Assembly (NCBI GenBank): GCA_964537395.1
Contig: CAZIBN010000009.1
Span: 3,850 to 67,849 of the forward strand
Source: GWA2-66-18 sp964537395
Lineage (GTDB): Bacteria; Elusimicrobiota; Elusimicrobia; UBA1565; UBA9628
DNA length: 64,000 nt
Direction: 5' to 3'
The number at the start of each line of letters is the position of its first letter. The first letter of the stretch is position 1. Positions 1-8,785 of this stretch are shown one piece after another. The notes below the pieces were generated by a model. That model did not search any database. It saw only the letters and a list, made by a program, of their open reading frames with translations, and was not told the DNA's origin. The position numbers were made by a program, and so were the translations under genes.

Positions 1-965
1 GCGCTGAGGGACGAAAAAAAGTAACGTGCGCCACAAAAGCGAACATCTTAAAGTTCACCGAAGGATTATTCAAACGTGTATTTGAAGATGTCTCAAAAGA
101 CTATCCGGAAATCCATGCCGAGCACCAGATCGTGGACAACTGCGCCCATCAGCTCGTCATGCGCCCCGAGCAGTTCGACGTGCTCGTGATGACGAACATG
201 AACGGCGATATCCTGTCGGACCTCGCCTCGGCCCTGATCGGCGGCCTCGGCTTCGCGCCCTCGGCCAATCTTGGGGATGGAGCGTCTATTTTCGAAGCGG
301 TCCACGGCTCCGCGCCGCAGATCGCGGGCAAGGACATGGCCAACCCGACCGCGCTCCTGAGCAGCTCGGTGCTGATGCTGCGGCACCTCGGCGAGATGAA
401 GGCCGCTGATGCGATCGAGAACGCGCTGTTCGTCACGCTCGAGGACGGCAACGTCCTGACGGCCGATATGGCCGGCGGCGGCCGCGAGCCCTCGGGCACG
501 AAGGCGTTCACCGCCGAAGTGATCCGCAACCTCGGCTCGGCGCCCAAGTCCTATCCGCGCCGCGAGTACCTGCGCATCAAGATGCCCAAGGTCACCCGCG
601 AGGCCGTCATGGTCACCGCCAAGGACACGCGTCCGATGGGCGTGGACATCTTCGTGGCGACCGCGATCGACCCGGGCGTCCTCGGCCCTTCGATCGAGAA
701 GGTCCTGACGGGCCTGCCCGTGCGCCTCGCCCAGATCTCGAGCCGCGGCACGAAGGTCTATCCCAACACCCACGACATCGAATCGGACCCCGTGGACTGC
801 GCGCGGCTGAGATTCAAGGTCGCCGTTCAGGGCGAGACCCTGGACGACAAGGACATCGCCGAGCTCCTGCTGCGCGTGGGCACCCAGGTGCTGTGGGTGC
901 ACGTCGAAAAGCTGTTCAAATACGACGGCCAGCCCGCCTTCACGAAGGATCAGGGCGAGGACTAG
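1..965 (+). CDS. icd: NADP-type isocitrate dehydrogenase, 5'-truncated by window edge
   Basis: C-terminal part of a beta-decarboxylating dehydrogenase; the frame is open from base 3, so the true start lies outside the window. The upstream in-frame stretch reads KANILKFTEGLFKRVFED, the substrate-loop region typical of isocitrate dehydrogenase, and is followed by MTNMNGDILSDL, the conserved metal and cofactor-binding segment. AVHGSAPQIAGKDMANPTA is the conserved NADP-side loop. After the usual end of the core fold, about 130 more residues follow (from PRREYLRIKMPK), matching the longer Thermus-type enzymes rather than the E. coli form. It would oxidise isocitrate to 2-oxoglutarate in the TCA cycle. 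A TAG at 963-965 ends it, and a convergent gene overlaps the last bases. The long-form isocitrate dehydrogenase call is more likely than isopropylmalate dehydrogenase because of the extension and the KANILKFTEG loop. Confidence 0.88.
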   Translation, partial: AEGRKKVTCATKANILKFTEGLFKRVFEDVSKDYPEIHAEHQIVDNCAHQLVMRPEQFDVLVMTNMNGDILSDLASALIGGLGFAPSANLGDGASIFEAVHGSAPQIAGKDMANPTALLSSSVLMLRHLGEMKAADAIENALFVTLEDGNVLTADMAGGGREPSGTKAFTAEVIRNLGSAPKSYPRREYLRIKMPKVTREAVMVTAKDTRPMGVDIFVATAIDPGVLGPSIEKVLTGLPVRLAQISSRGTKVYPNTHDIESDPVDCARLRFKVAVQGETLDDKDIAELLLRVGTQVLWVHVEKLFKYDGQPAFTKDQGED

Positions 966-1309
966 CGCAAGGTCCCGATCCGGTACTCCTGCAGCGCCGC
1001 TCGCGCCGCGGAGGAATGAGGACGACCCAGGCCCTTTGTCCTGAAGGCCCCGGTCGCGTCCTTCCCGCACTGATCAGTCATCGTTCTCTCCGGCGCGGGG
1101 TGAAGGGGGATGTAGACGCTGAGCGCGTAGACCTTTCCCTCGATGGCCATCCAGCAGTCTTCCCTGGAGGAGTGACGCGCCAGGTCGGCCGCCGACCAGT
1201 TCTTCTCCGGAGCGACGGGCTCCGGAGACAGGCGCCCCCGGATGACGATCGCCGCCACGCAGGCGAGGAAGGCGATGGACATCGCGAGCATGAAGCGCTT
1301 CAGAGCCAT
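962..1309 (-). CDS. membrane-anchored cytochrome b5-like heme protein
   Basis: 115 residues. An N-terminal hydrophobic helix (about residues 5-24) is followed by a b5-type domain: NWSAADLARHSSREDCWMAI, then EGKVYALSVYIPLHP and a GKDATGAF turn. Candidate axial heme ligands are H70 (in LHPAP) and H98 (in GRPHSSAA). The usual HPGG at the first ligand is degenerated to HPAP, so heme binding is likely but unproven. The ATG at 1309 is preceded by a clear GGAGG. The gene overlaps the end of the flavin reductase-like gene by 10 nt, so the two are probably translationally coupled, with the b5 protein acting as electron partner of that flavocytochrome at the membrane. Confidence 0.68.
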   Translation of the reverse strand: MALKRFMLAMSIAFLACVAAIVIRGRLSPEPVAPEKNWSAADLARHSSREDCWMAIEGKVYALSVYIPLHPAPERTMTDQCGKDATGAFRTKGLGRPHSSAARAALQEYRIGTLR

Positions 1310-2487
1310 GTGAAGTCCTCCGTATGGAGGCGGGCCGGCGCAACGCCCGCGCCGCTCAATTCCCGGCGCGCCACGGCGATCAACGGAGAGGGCCCGCAAA
1401 CGAACACATCGCGCTCGGCAAAGTCCGGGCAGCGGGAACGTAAGAACGCCATGGTGAGCGGCCCTTCCCGATAAAAATAATGAGGACGAAACGCGAAGCC
1501 CTGAACATGGGCCGCGACGGCTTCGAGCTCTTCGATGAAGTGCGCCCGGGACACATCCTGAACGCAGTAGACGAGATGAACATCGACGGGCCGGGCTGCG
1601 TCCAGGGCGCGCGCTCGGGCGAGAAAGGGGGTGATCCCGATGCCGCCCGCGATCCATAATTGACGCATCTGCGTCGCGTCCGGAGCAAAAAAACCTCCGT
1701 AAGGTCCCTCGACGATGACCGCGGCACCCGTTGCGACCGTCTGCAGTGCATGTGACGCGTCACCAAGATCCTTGATCGCGATCCGCAGGACCGGCTCGCC
1801 GGGCGCGGAGGAGACGGTGTAGGGATGCTCCTCGCCGCGTCCGGAGGCGAGGCCGGCGTCGAGAGGCGTCAGGTAGACGAATTGACCGGCGTGATATCTG
1901 AGGATGCCGCCATCGGGCTTCAGCGATAATTCGACGACGCCTTGTCCGATCGCGGCCGCGCGAACGATCGTGTAGCGCTTTCCGCCGAGAAAACGGGCGA
2001 GCCTCATGCGATAGACGAATGCCGCGAGGGCGAGCCCGCCGCCCGCCGCCCAGACCGCCGCCGGCAAAACACGGCTCAAGGCGATCGCGTGCGCCAGCCC
2101 CAGGACCAAGGCCAGGCCGGAGAGGGCATGAAGAGATTTCCAGCGCTGATAATCCATGCGGCCGAAAAAATCGAAGGTGGGGGCAAGGAACGCGGCCATC
2201 GCGACCAGCGCCGCCCAACCCATCCAGACGCTCCAGGACTCGTAGCCCGGAAATAACGCTGCCGACGCGGCCCTCGGAGACGAGGCCGCAAAGGCGAGCA
2301 GCAGAGGATGGGCCATGAGCAGGAGGAACGAGGCCGCCCCCAAAAGATGATGAACTTTCCAGAGCCGCGTCAGCCCGCCGAAGCGCGTATCCACGCCGGG
2401 AACACGCGAGCTCAATAGCCCCGCAAGCAGATAAAACGCCAGGCCGAGGGCGCCTGCGTATAACCCGCAATTATTGAGGGAAAACAT
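1300..2487 (-). CDS. ferric reductase-like transmembrane flavocytochrome (NAD(P)H/FAD oxidoreductase)
   Basis: About 395 residues. The N-terminal half is a membrane heme domain with several helices and histidines placed as in ferric-reductase/NOX-type proteins (WKVHHLLGAASFLLLMAHP; KSLHALSGLALVLGLAHA). The C-terminal half is a ferredoxin-reductase module: an FAD-binding HPYTVSSAP segment, the NAD(P)-binding loop WIAGGIGITPFLARA and the late VFVCGPSPLI motif. It should pass electrons from NAD(P)H through FAD and two hemes across the membrane. The start is uncertain. The ATG at 2487 precedes the first helix directly; the frame stays open to 2577 with alternative ATGs at 2517 and 2577, none with a strong ribosome site. 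It is divergent from malic enzyme and coupled to the b5-like gene downstream. Confidence 0.82.
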   Translation of the reverse strand: MFSLNNCGLYAGALGLAFYLLAGLLSSRVPGVDTRFGGLTRLWKVHHLLGAASFLLLMAHPLLLAFAASSPRAASAALFPGYESWSVWMGWAALVAMAAFLAPTFDFFGRMDYQRWKSLHALSGLALVLGLAHAIALSRVLPAAVWAAGGGLALAAFVYRMRLARFLGGKRYTIVRAAAIGQGVVELSLKPDGGILRYHAGQFVYLTPLDAGLASGRGEEHPYTVSSAPGEPVLRIAIKDLGDASHALQTVATGAAVIVEGPYGGFFAPDATQMRQLWIAGGIGITPFLARARALDAARPVDVHLVYCVQDVSRAHFIEELEAVAAHVQGFAFRPHYFYREGPLTMAFLRSRCPDFAERDVFVCGPSPLIAVARRELSGAGVAPARLHTEDFTWL

Positions 2488-2569
2488 GCACTTATTACAT
2501 TGCAACACAGCGGCCATCCGGCCGGGTGGGATAGCGGACTCATGGCTGAACCGTTGCGTAGGTAAAGCC

Positions 2570-4297
2570 GTGAACAAAAACCCCCTGAAGCCCGCGTCCC
2601 CGCCGATCCCCTCTCACGCGAACGGCCCCATTCCAAGCCCGTCCGCGGCCCCCGATACCTCCCACCATCCCGGCCGAACCGGGATCGATCTTTTGCACGA
2701 CCCCCTGTACAACAAAGGCACGGCGTTCACGTACAAGGAGCGGCAGAAGCTCGGCATCCTCGGCCTTCTCCCGCCGAAGGTTTCGACGCTGAAGGACCAG
2801 GCGATCCGCGTCATCGCCAACGTGCGCAAGCGCGTCACCGATCTGGAAAAGTACGTGGACATGCTCTCGCTCCTCGACCGCAACGAGACTTTGTACTACC
2901 GCGTCGTCACCGACAACATCGAAGAGATCATGCCGCTCATCTACACCCCGACGGTCGGCAAGGGCTGCCAGCTGTACGCGCACCTCTTCCGCCGTTCGCG
3001 CGGCCTGTTCATCACGAAGTACGAGAAGGGCCACATCAAAGAGGTGCTCCGCAACTGGCCGCGCAAGGACGTGCGCGTCATCGTCGTCACCGACGGCCAG
3101 CGCATCCTCGGCCTGGGCGACCTCGGCGCCAGCGGCATGGGCATCCCGGTGGGCAAGCTCGCGCTGTACACGGCCTGCGGCGGCATCCCGCCCGGCCAGA
3201 CCTTGCCGATCACGCTCGACGTGGGGACGAATAATCCGGCCTTGCTCGCCGATCCGCTGTATCTCGGCATGCCCGAGAAGCGCATCGAGGGCAAGGAGTA
3301 TGACGACCTGGTCCAGGAATTCGTCGAGGCCGTGCAGGAGGTCTTCCCGAAGGCGATGATCCAGTTCGAGGACTTCGCCAATCACAACGCCTTCCGCCTG
3401 CTCGAGAAATATCGCGACGAGGTCTGCTGCTTCAACGACGACATCCAGGGAACCGCCTCGGTCACCTTGGCGGGGCTGTACTCCGCCGGACGCATCACCG
3501 GGCGCAAGCTCACCGACGAGGTCATCCTGTTCCACGGCGCCGGAGAGGCGGCCATCGGCATCGGCGACCTCGTCGTCGGCGCGATGATGGCGGAAGGCTT
3601 GACCAAGGAGCAGGCGAAGGCACGATGCTGGTTCATGGACTCCAAGTCGCTGGTGGACAGCAGCCGCACCGACCTGCAGCACCACAAGCTTCCTTACGCC
3701 CACAAGCATGACCACGGTCCGGTGCCGAACCTGCTCGCGGCGGTCAAGGCGATCAAGCCCACGGCGCTCATCGGCGTCTCGGGCATGGCACAGCAGTTCA
3801 CGCAGGAGATCATCGAGGAGATGGCGCGCCTCAACAAGCGGCCGCTGATCTTCGCGCTGTCCAACCCGACCTCCAACGCCGAATGCTCGGCGGAGCAGGC
3901 CTACGAGCTGTCGGACGGGCGGGCGATCTTCTGCAGCGGCAGCCCTTTCCCCACGTACGTCTACAAGGAGCAGACCTTCGTCCCGGGACAAGGCAACAAC
4001 GCCTACATCTTTCCGGGTGTGGGCCTGGGCGTCGTCGCGGTCGCGTCCACGCGCGTCACCGACGAGATGTTCGCCGAGGCGGCGAAGGCTCTCGCTCTCC
4101 TCGTCACCGAGGAGGATCTGAAGCAGGGCGCGCTGTTCCCGCCCTTGACCAAGATCCGGGAGATCTCGGCCCGCATCGCCGAGGCCGTTGCCGAGGTGTG
4201 CTATAAACGCAAATTAGCCACCGTGCCGCGTCCGAAGGACCTGCGCAAGACCATCGAAGCGATGCAGTATCAGCCGGAATACAAGGAATACGTTTAA
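2570..4297 (+). CDS. maeA: NAD(P)-dependent malic enzyme (malate dehydrogenase, decarboxylating)
   Basis: Long-form malic enzyme, 575 residues from the GTG at 2570, close to the 565 of E. coli MaeA. Family signatures run in order: LYNKGTAFTYKER, LIYTPTVGKGCQ (catalytic Tyr), VTDGQRILGLGDLG, LDVGTNNPALL, QFEDFANHNAF, CCFNDDIQGTASVT (metal-binding acidic residues) and HGAGEAAIGIG (nucleotide loop). It converts malate to pyruvate, CO2 and NAD(P)H. The start is ambiguous: an in-frame ATG at 2486 has a good GAGGG upstream, which would add 28 residues and collide with the divergent gene's start; family length favours 2570. The stop abuts the next gene, so malic enzyme and the FprA-type reductase probably form an operon that links malate oxidation to ferredoxin/NADP redox balance. 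Confidence 0.93.
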   Translation: MNKNPLKPASPPIPSHANGPIPSPSAAPDTSHHPGRTGIDLLHDPLYNKGTAFTYKERQKLGILGLLPPKVSTLKDQAIRVIANVRKRVTDLEKYVDMLSLLDRNETLYYRVVTDNIEEIMPLIYTPTVGKGCQLYAHLFRRSRGLFITKYEKGHIKEVLRNWPRKDVRVIVVTDGQRILGLGDLGASGMGIPVGKLALYTACGGIPPGQTLPITLDVGTNNPALLADPLYLGMPEKRIEGKEYDDLVQEFVEAVQEVFPKAMIQFEDFANHNAFRLLEKYRDEVCCFNDDIQGTASVTLAGLYSAGRITGRKLTDEVILFHGAGEAAIGIGDLVVGAMMAEGLTKEQAKARCWFMDSKSLVDSSRTDLQHHKLPYAHKHDHGPVPNLLAAVKAIKPTALIGVSGMAQQFTQEIIEEMARLNKRPLIFALSNPTSNAECSAEQAYELSDGRAIFCSGSPFPTYVYKEQTFVPGQGNNAYIFPGVGLGVVAVASTRVTDEMFAEAAKALALLVTEEDLKQGALFPPLTKIREISARIAEAVAEVCYKRKLATVPRPKDLRKTIEAMQYQPEYKEYV

Positions 4298-4309
4298 ATG
4301 GAGAATAAA

Positions 4310-5701
4310 ATGAGCACTGTCGGCACCCCTGAACGACCCCTCTGTGTCGCGATCATCGGCTCCGGACCCTCCGGCTTCTATGCCGCCGAAGCTTTACTCA
4401 AGGCCCCCGGGCTGACGGTCCGCGTGGACCTCTACGACCGCCTGCCAACCCCGTTCGGGCTGGTGCGCGGCGGCGTGGCCCCGGACCATCAGAAGATCAA
4501 GTCCGTCACGGCAGTCTATGAGAAGGTGGCGATGGACCCGCGCCTGCGCTTCTTCGGGGGCGTGAGGCTCGGAACGGACATCAAGATCGAGGACCTGCGC
4601 GCGCGCTACGACCAGATCGTCTACGCGGTCGGCTGCGAGAGCGACCGTAAGATGGGGATCCCGGGAGAGGAGCTCGCCGGATCGTTCTCGGCGACGGAGT
4701 TCGTGGGCTGGTACAACGGCCATCCCGACCACCGCCACCGCACCTTCGACCTGTCCTGCGAGAACGTCGCGGTCGTCGGCATCGGCAACGTCGCGATGGA
4801 CGTGACCCGCCTGCTCGCGTGCGATCCCGAGAGGCTCGCCAAGACCGACATCGCGGATTACGCGCTCGAGGCCCTGCGCAAGAGCAAGGTCAAGACCGTG
4901 TGGCTGCTCGGCCGCCGCGGGCCCGCGGAAGCCGCGTACTCGCCCGTCGAGATCGAGGAGTTCGGCAAGCTCGACGGCTGCGACCTCGTCATCAAACCCG
5001 AGGAAGCGGTCGTGACCGAGGTCTCGCACCTCGACAAGGCCGACGCGAACGACAAGAAGAAGGTCGCCTACGTCCAGGAGCACGCGAAGAAGGGCGAGGG
5101 GACCTTGGACCGCAAGATCCGCCTGCGCTACTGCGTCTCGCCCGTCGAGATCATCGGGGAAGGCGGCAAGATCAAGGCCGTGAAGCTCGAGAAGAACAAG
5201 CTCATCGACGACGGCAAGGGCGGCGCCAAGTGCGTCGGGATCGGCGAGTTCGAGACGATCCCCGCCGGCTTCGTCCTGCGCTCGGTGGGCTACCGGGGCA
5301 TCCCGGTCCCGGGCGTGGCGTTCGATGAGAAGTCGGGGCACATCCCGCACGTGGACGGCCGCGTCGTCACCGGCGGGGCTCCGCTGCCCGGCGAGTACGT
5401 CGTGGGCTGGGCCAAGAGAGGTCCGTCAGGCCTCATCGGGACCAACCGGGCGGACTCGGTGCTGACCGTGCAGTCGATGCTCGCCGACCTCAAGGACGGC
5501 AAGCTTCCCGCGGGCCCGATCGACACGGCTCCGGAGTCGGCGGTGAAGCTCCTGGCGTCGCGCAACGTGGCGGTCGTGAACTACGCGCAGTGGAAGAAGA
5601 TCGACGAGCTCGAGCGCAGCCGCGGCGCGGCGCAGGGCAAGATCCGGGAGAAGTTCACGCGGATCGAGGACATGGTCGCGGCGCTGAGCGTCGCGGCGTA
5701 A
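4310..5701 (+). CDS. fprA: FprA/adrenodoxin-reductase-type ferredoxin--NADP reductase
   Basis: 463 residues with an N-terminal FAD-binding dinucleotide fold (VAIIGSGPSGFYAAEALL), the family block YDRLPTPFGLVRGGVAPDHQ, then an NADP-binding fold (VAVVGIGNVAMDVTRLL) and the late signature VVGWAKRGPSGLIGTNRADS. These are the hallmarks of the mycobacterial FprA and mitochondrial adrenodoxin reductase family, which exchanges electrons between NADPH and ferredoxin. The ATG at 4310 is chosen because GGAG lies 7 nt upstream; an ATG at 4298 touching the malic enzyme stop is the alternative. It is the second gene of the malic enzyme operon and is followed by a strong terminator hairpin. Confidence 0.92.
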   Translation: MSTVGTPERPLCVAIIGSGPSGFYAAEALLKAPGLTVRVDLYDRLPTPFGLVRGGVAPDHQKIKSVTAVYEKVAMDPRLRFFGGVRLGTDIKIEDLRARYDQIVYAVGCESDRKMGIPGEELAGSFSATEFVGWYNGHPDHRHRTFDLSCENVAVVGIGNVAMDVTRLLACDPERLAKTDIADYALEALRKSKVKTVWLLGRRGPAEAAYSPVEIEEFGKLDGCDLVIKPEEAVVTEVSHLDKADANDKKKVAYVQEHAKKGEGTLDRKIRLRYCVSPVEIIGEGGKIKAVKLEKNKLIDDGKGGAKCVGIGEFETIPAGFVLRSVGYRGIPVPGVAFDEKSGHIPHVDGRVVTGGAPLPGEYVVGWAKRGPSGLIGTNRADSVLTVQSMLADLKDGKLPAGPIDTAPESAVKLLASRNVAVVNYAQWKKIDELERSRGAAQGKIREKFTRIEDMVAALSVAA

Positions 5702-5737
5702 CGGCGAACCACAAAGACACTAAGTCCCAAAGAACGA

Positions 5738-5781
5738 AAGAAGGGTAACGGCATCAAAGTGCCGTTACCCTTCTTCTTTGT
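5738..5781 (+). terminator. rho-independent terminator after fprA
   Basis: Perfect 15-16 bp stem: AGAAGGGTAACGGCA at 5739-5753 pairs with TGCCGTTACCCTTCT at 5760-5774 around a 6-nt loop, followed by a T-rich run. A wider CACAAAG/CTTTGTG pair (5710-5716 with 5775-5781) can extend it. It ends the malic enzyme-fprA transcript. Confidence 0.88.
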
Positions 5782-5835
5782 GTCGGGACCGGCCGCGTCA
5801 GCTTCGCGCACTCCGGCGTAAGGAAAATAGCCCCC

Positions 5836-5864
5836 TTGTTTAATCTCGTGAAAGGGGCTATATT
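5836..5864 (+). promoter_or_regulatory. sigma-70-type promoter of the 966-residue secreted protein
   Basis: TTGTTT at 5836-5841 and TATATT at 5859-5864 are separated by exactly 17 nt. The start codon follows 8 nt after the -10 hexamer with no Shine-Dalgarno between them, so the transcript would be nearly or fully leaderless. Confidence 0.6.
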
Positions 5865-5872
5865 GGGCCACA

Positions 5873-8773
5873 ATGAGGAGCGGCCCTGCGCTAGGAGTGG
5901 TAAGGCTCGCGCTGGCGGCGTTGCTCGCTCTGCAGCCCGTCGTCCAGGCGGCGGAGTTGGCGCCGGTCGACATCCTTCTGACGCGCGTCATTCCCCAGGA
6001 TGAGGCCGCGTTAGCGACGGCTGGGCCCGAGAAGGGGGCGCGCCTCGCCAAGCTCCAGTCCGACCTAGCCCTCGTCGTGGAAGGCCTCGAGGGCTTCGCG
6101 AGCGAGGAGGACGCTTCGCCTTCGCTCAAGCGCCTGCGCGAGTCCGTCGATGTCCCGGAGCAATTCAAGGACCGGGCCTCCGCACTCGACGCGTCGTATC
6201 GCGCGCTCGCGGTCGTGGACTACACCTGGGCCAAGCGCCTGCCCGAAGCGCCCTGCTCGCCCGACGCTTCGCGCGCGGCCTTGCTCAAGTCCGGACCGCT
6301 GTCGTCCTGGATTTCCTCCTTACTCGGCGTCGACGCCGACGCGGCGGGCGCCCTGGACCGCGCCTCTGCGGCGACCAAGGCCTCCGTGCGCGAGTACGCG
6401 CTTCTGCGCGCGAAGGTTCGTCGGCTGAGCGAAGCGCTCGGCTCCGAGAAGGCGATCGGCACCATGCGCGCGTCCTTGTACTGCCGGCGAGCGGGGGCCT
6501 ACGAGGCTTTGTCCGCCGCCAATCGCTCCTCCGGGCTCGTCGCCGCCGCGCGCGCGACGGGAGCCGACGATGTAACCGGCGTCTATGTGCTGGCGCGTCC
6601 GTCGGCGGACGGCTTGGAGATCTTGGGGGCGGCCACCTCGATCGACGGCGCCATTGTGACCGACGCTCGACTGGTCGACTCGGAGGGGCTCGTGCTCCTT
6701 CGCCGCGACGAGAAGAAGCCCATTCCCGTGCGCGTCGAGCGCCGAGACTCCGGGCTGGCTTTGCTGCGGGCTTCGGAGCCAGTCAAGGGCTTCAGTTTGG
6801 CGGAGACCGCTCCCGCCAAGGACGACCTGATCGAGGCGCTCGGCCATCCTGAACGCACGGGCGCCTGGACCCGGACGCGCGGCTTGGTGACATCGGTCGA
6901 GGCCCTCTCCTTTCAGTCAGACGCCGTCGTCGATGTGGGCATGACCGGAGGTGCGGCATTGACCGAGGATGGGAAACTGGCGGGGGTGTTCGTTCTACGC
7001 CGGGCTCACGCCGGGGGCGAGGCGTTCGACTGGCCCGTCGCCGTCAACGCGCCGGCACTGAAGAGCTGGCTAGCAGGAGGGCAGTTGGCGGCACCGGCGG
7101 GTACACTTGAGATCGCCGAGGCGGGGACAGCGTCGATTTTGACGGCTTCGCGACCGTTGGGGAAAAAACTTTCGCCCGGCACGCAAGCGACGGAAGCCGG
7201 GTACTCTTTCAATCAGGACGGATATCGCGCGGTATGCATGGCCAACTGCGACGATGCGGCTCCGGCGCCCAGGGCGAGATCGCGCACGACCTATACGAAC
7301 CCACGCTCGAACTCCGGTTCGAGTTCGAACGCGAACGGGGAACTCGGCGAAGCATTGGGGAAGCTCGCGGTTATCGGCGCCGAGGCGCTGATATTCAAAG
7401 GGATTCCGGCGCTGTTCCGGGGAATCGGCTCGCTGTTCTCGAAAAAAGAGAAGCCTTCTGCCTCACCATCCCGCAAGGCGGTGGTGCAAGAGCCTGTGAA
7501 GGTTCCAGTGAAGCCGAAGGAGCCGCCGATTCTTACGGCATTGACTCTCGAAGTCACGCCCAAATCAGCGGCTCCGGGCGAATCGGTGACGCTGACGGCG
7601 AGAGCGACCCTCAGTGATCCTGAGGCGTCCAGAGCGAACATCGCGGTAACTTTCACCGGGTCTCCCGGCACCTTGTTGCGTTTCAACGGCACGCCTCAAG
7701 CTAAGACGAATGCCTCGGGAGTTGCGACGATCACCGCTAAGGTCCGTCGCGATCACGGCGTTCGCGCGGTCAAGTCCGGTGACAGCAAGGCGGTTAAAGG
7801 CAAGTCCGATTCGGCTCAGAGCGCTTTAGACGATGAGGCTCGAGCCATGGCCGCTGAATCGGACGGTGCATCTGAATCCGGCGGCGCAACGGAACGCGAT
7901 GAAAAAATCGAGTTCGGAGCATCGGCTACTGTCGTGAAATCGTTGTCAGCGTCTACCCCTCTCATTCTGTCCGACAAAACCAAGCCTGAGTGCAAATTCG
8001 AGCCGGTCGACATCCCCGAAACCGTCGGCGCTGACCCCTTCGCTGTTAAGATGCGCTTCTCCTGTACTAAGGTCGATGGGGTTCCGGATGTTCCGCTCGA
8101 CGGACATAAGATCACGCTTACTATCGGAGCAGAGGGGGAGCCTCAGCAATCAGTCACGCTCCGTACCGATTCCGATGGGTACGCCTTCGCCGAATTTCAA
8201 GCGCGCGGCATAATCGATACGCGCCCCACGCGGCCTGTCAGGAATATTGAAGATGGCCAGTTAGTTCATGCCGCGAATTCGAATGCCCCCATCCTCGCAT
8301 TTCGAGATAGCGTCGGTCTCGCTATTCCGATAACCCTTGCGCTAGGCGCAACGAACATTAGTATGAGCGCAGTATTGATCATCACCGTGCCGGTTGTCTT
8401 AATTGGTGGTGGCGCCGCGATCGCTTGGAAGATGCATGTCGATAAGCAAAAATACGATAAAGGAATATCTGATTTTAAGTCTATAGGACAGAGGCTGAAG
8501 ACATGCGATGAAACGACCTTTGACCGTCTCAACGGCATCGCAAAATCAGCATGCCCCGCCCAATTGCCAGGCTGCAGTGCTTATGATGCCGACGATTGCG
8601 ACTTACTCAAAACGCGGGCAGCGGACCATTTGGCTTGTGCAAACGCGCGCGACGATCTGAATAACGACTGCTTCGGTGGTGGCGACATCGGCCATCGAGA
8701 CGCAGCAGATCAATCGCGCCGCGCGGCCAACAAGTGCTTCGGTTTCTTCAGGGCAAATCCAAAATGCCAATGA
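5873..8773 (+). CDS. secreted modular protein: inactive trypsin-like domain, Ig-like domains, membrane segment, toxin-like C-terminus
   Basis: 966 residues. Signal peptide about 1-26; helical region to about 225; trypsin/HtrA-like fold about 232-376 in which the catalytic positions look lost: TDARLVD stands where HtrA has TNHHVV, and GMTGGAAL replaces GNSGGPL. A linker follows, then a bacterial Ig-like domain (about 554-635, LEVTPKSAAPGESVTLTARA) and a second beta-rich domain (about 704-790), and a hydrophobic stretch (about 816-855). The Cys-rich last 70 residues contain CANARDDLNNDCFGGGDIGH. From memory, that pattern resembles the C-terminal domain of polymorphic toxins called Ntox16; this was not checked. 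Base composition shifts towards AT from about 7.8 kb, consistent with an exchanged C-terminus. The DUF6714 gene follows within 12 nt. The architecture is clear; the toxin role is inference. Confidence 0.6.
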   Translation: MRSGPALGVVRLALAALLALQPVVQAAELAPVDILLTRVIPQDEAALATAGPEKGARLAKLQSDLALVVEGLEGFASEEDASPSLKRLRESVDVPEQFKDRASALDASYRALAVVDYTWAKRLPEAPCSPDASRAALLKSGPLSSWISSLLGVDADAAGALDRASAATKASVREYALLRAKVRRLSEALGSEKAIGTMRASLYCRRAGAYEALSAANRSSGLVAAARATGADDVTGVYVLARPSADGLEILGAATSIDGAIVTDARLVDSEGLVLLRRDEKKPIPVRVERRDSGLALLRASEPVKGFSLAETAPAKDDLIEALGHPERTGAWTRTRGLVTSVEALSFQSDAVVDVGMTGGAALTEDGKLAGVFVLRRAHAGGEAFDWPVAVNAPALKSWLAGGQLAAPAGTLEIAEAGTASILTASRPLGKKLSPGTQATEAGYSFNQDGYRAVCMANCDDAAPAPRARSRTTYTNPRSNSGSSSNANGELGEALGKLAVIGAEALIFKGIPALFRGIGSLFSKKEKPSASPSRKAVVQEPVKVPVKPKEPPILTALTLEVTPKSAAPGESVTLTARATLSDPEASRANIAVTFTGSPGTLLRFNGTPQAKTNASGVATITAKVRRDHGVRAVKSGDSKAVKGKSDSAQSALDDEARAMAAESDGASESGGATERDEKIEFGASATVVKSLSASTPLILSDKTKPECKFEPVDIPETVGADPFAVKMRFSCTKVDGVPDVPLDGHKITLTIGAEGEPQQSVTLRTDSDGYAFAEFQARGIIDTRPTRPVRNIEDGQLVHAANSNAPILAFRDSVGLAIPITLALGATNISMSAVLIITVPVVLIGGGAAIAWKMHVDKQKYDKGISDFKSIGQRLKTCDETTFDRLNGIAKSACPAQLPGCSAYDADDCDLLKTRAADHLACANARDDLNNDCFGGGDIGHRDAADQSRRAANKCFGFFRANPKCQ

Positions 8774-8785
8774 TAAGGAGGCCCT

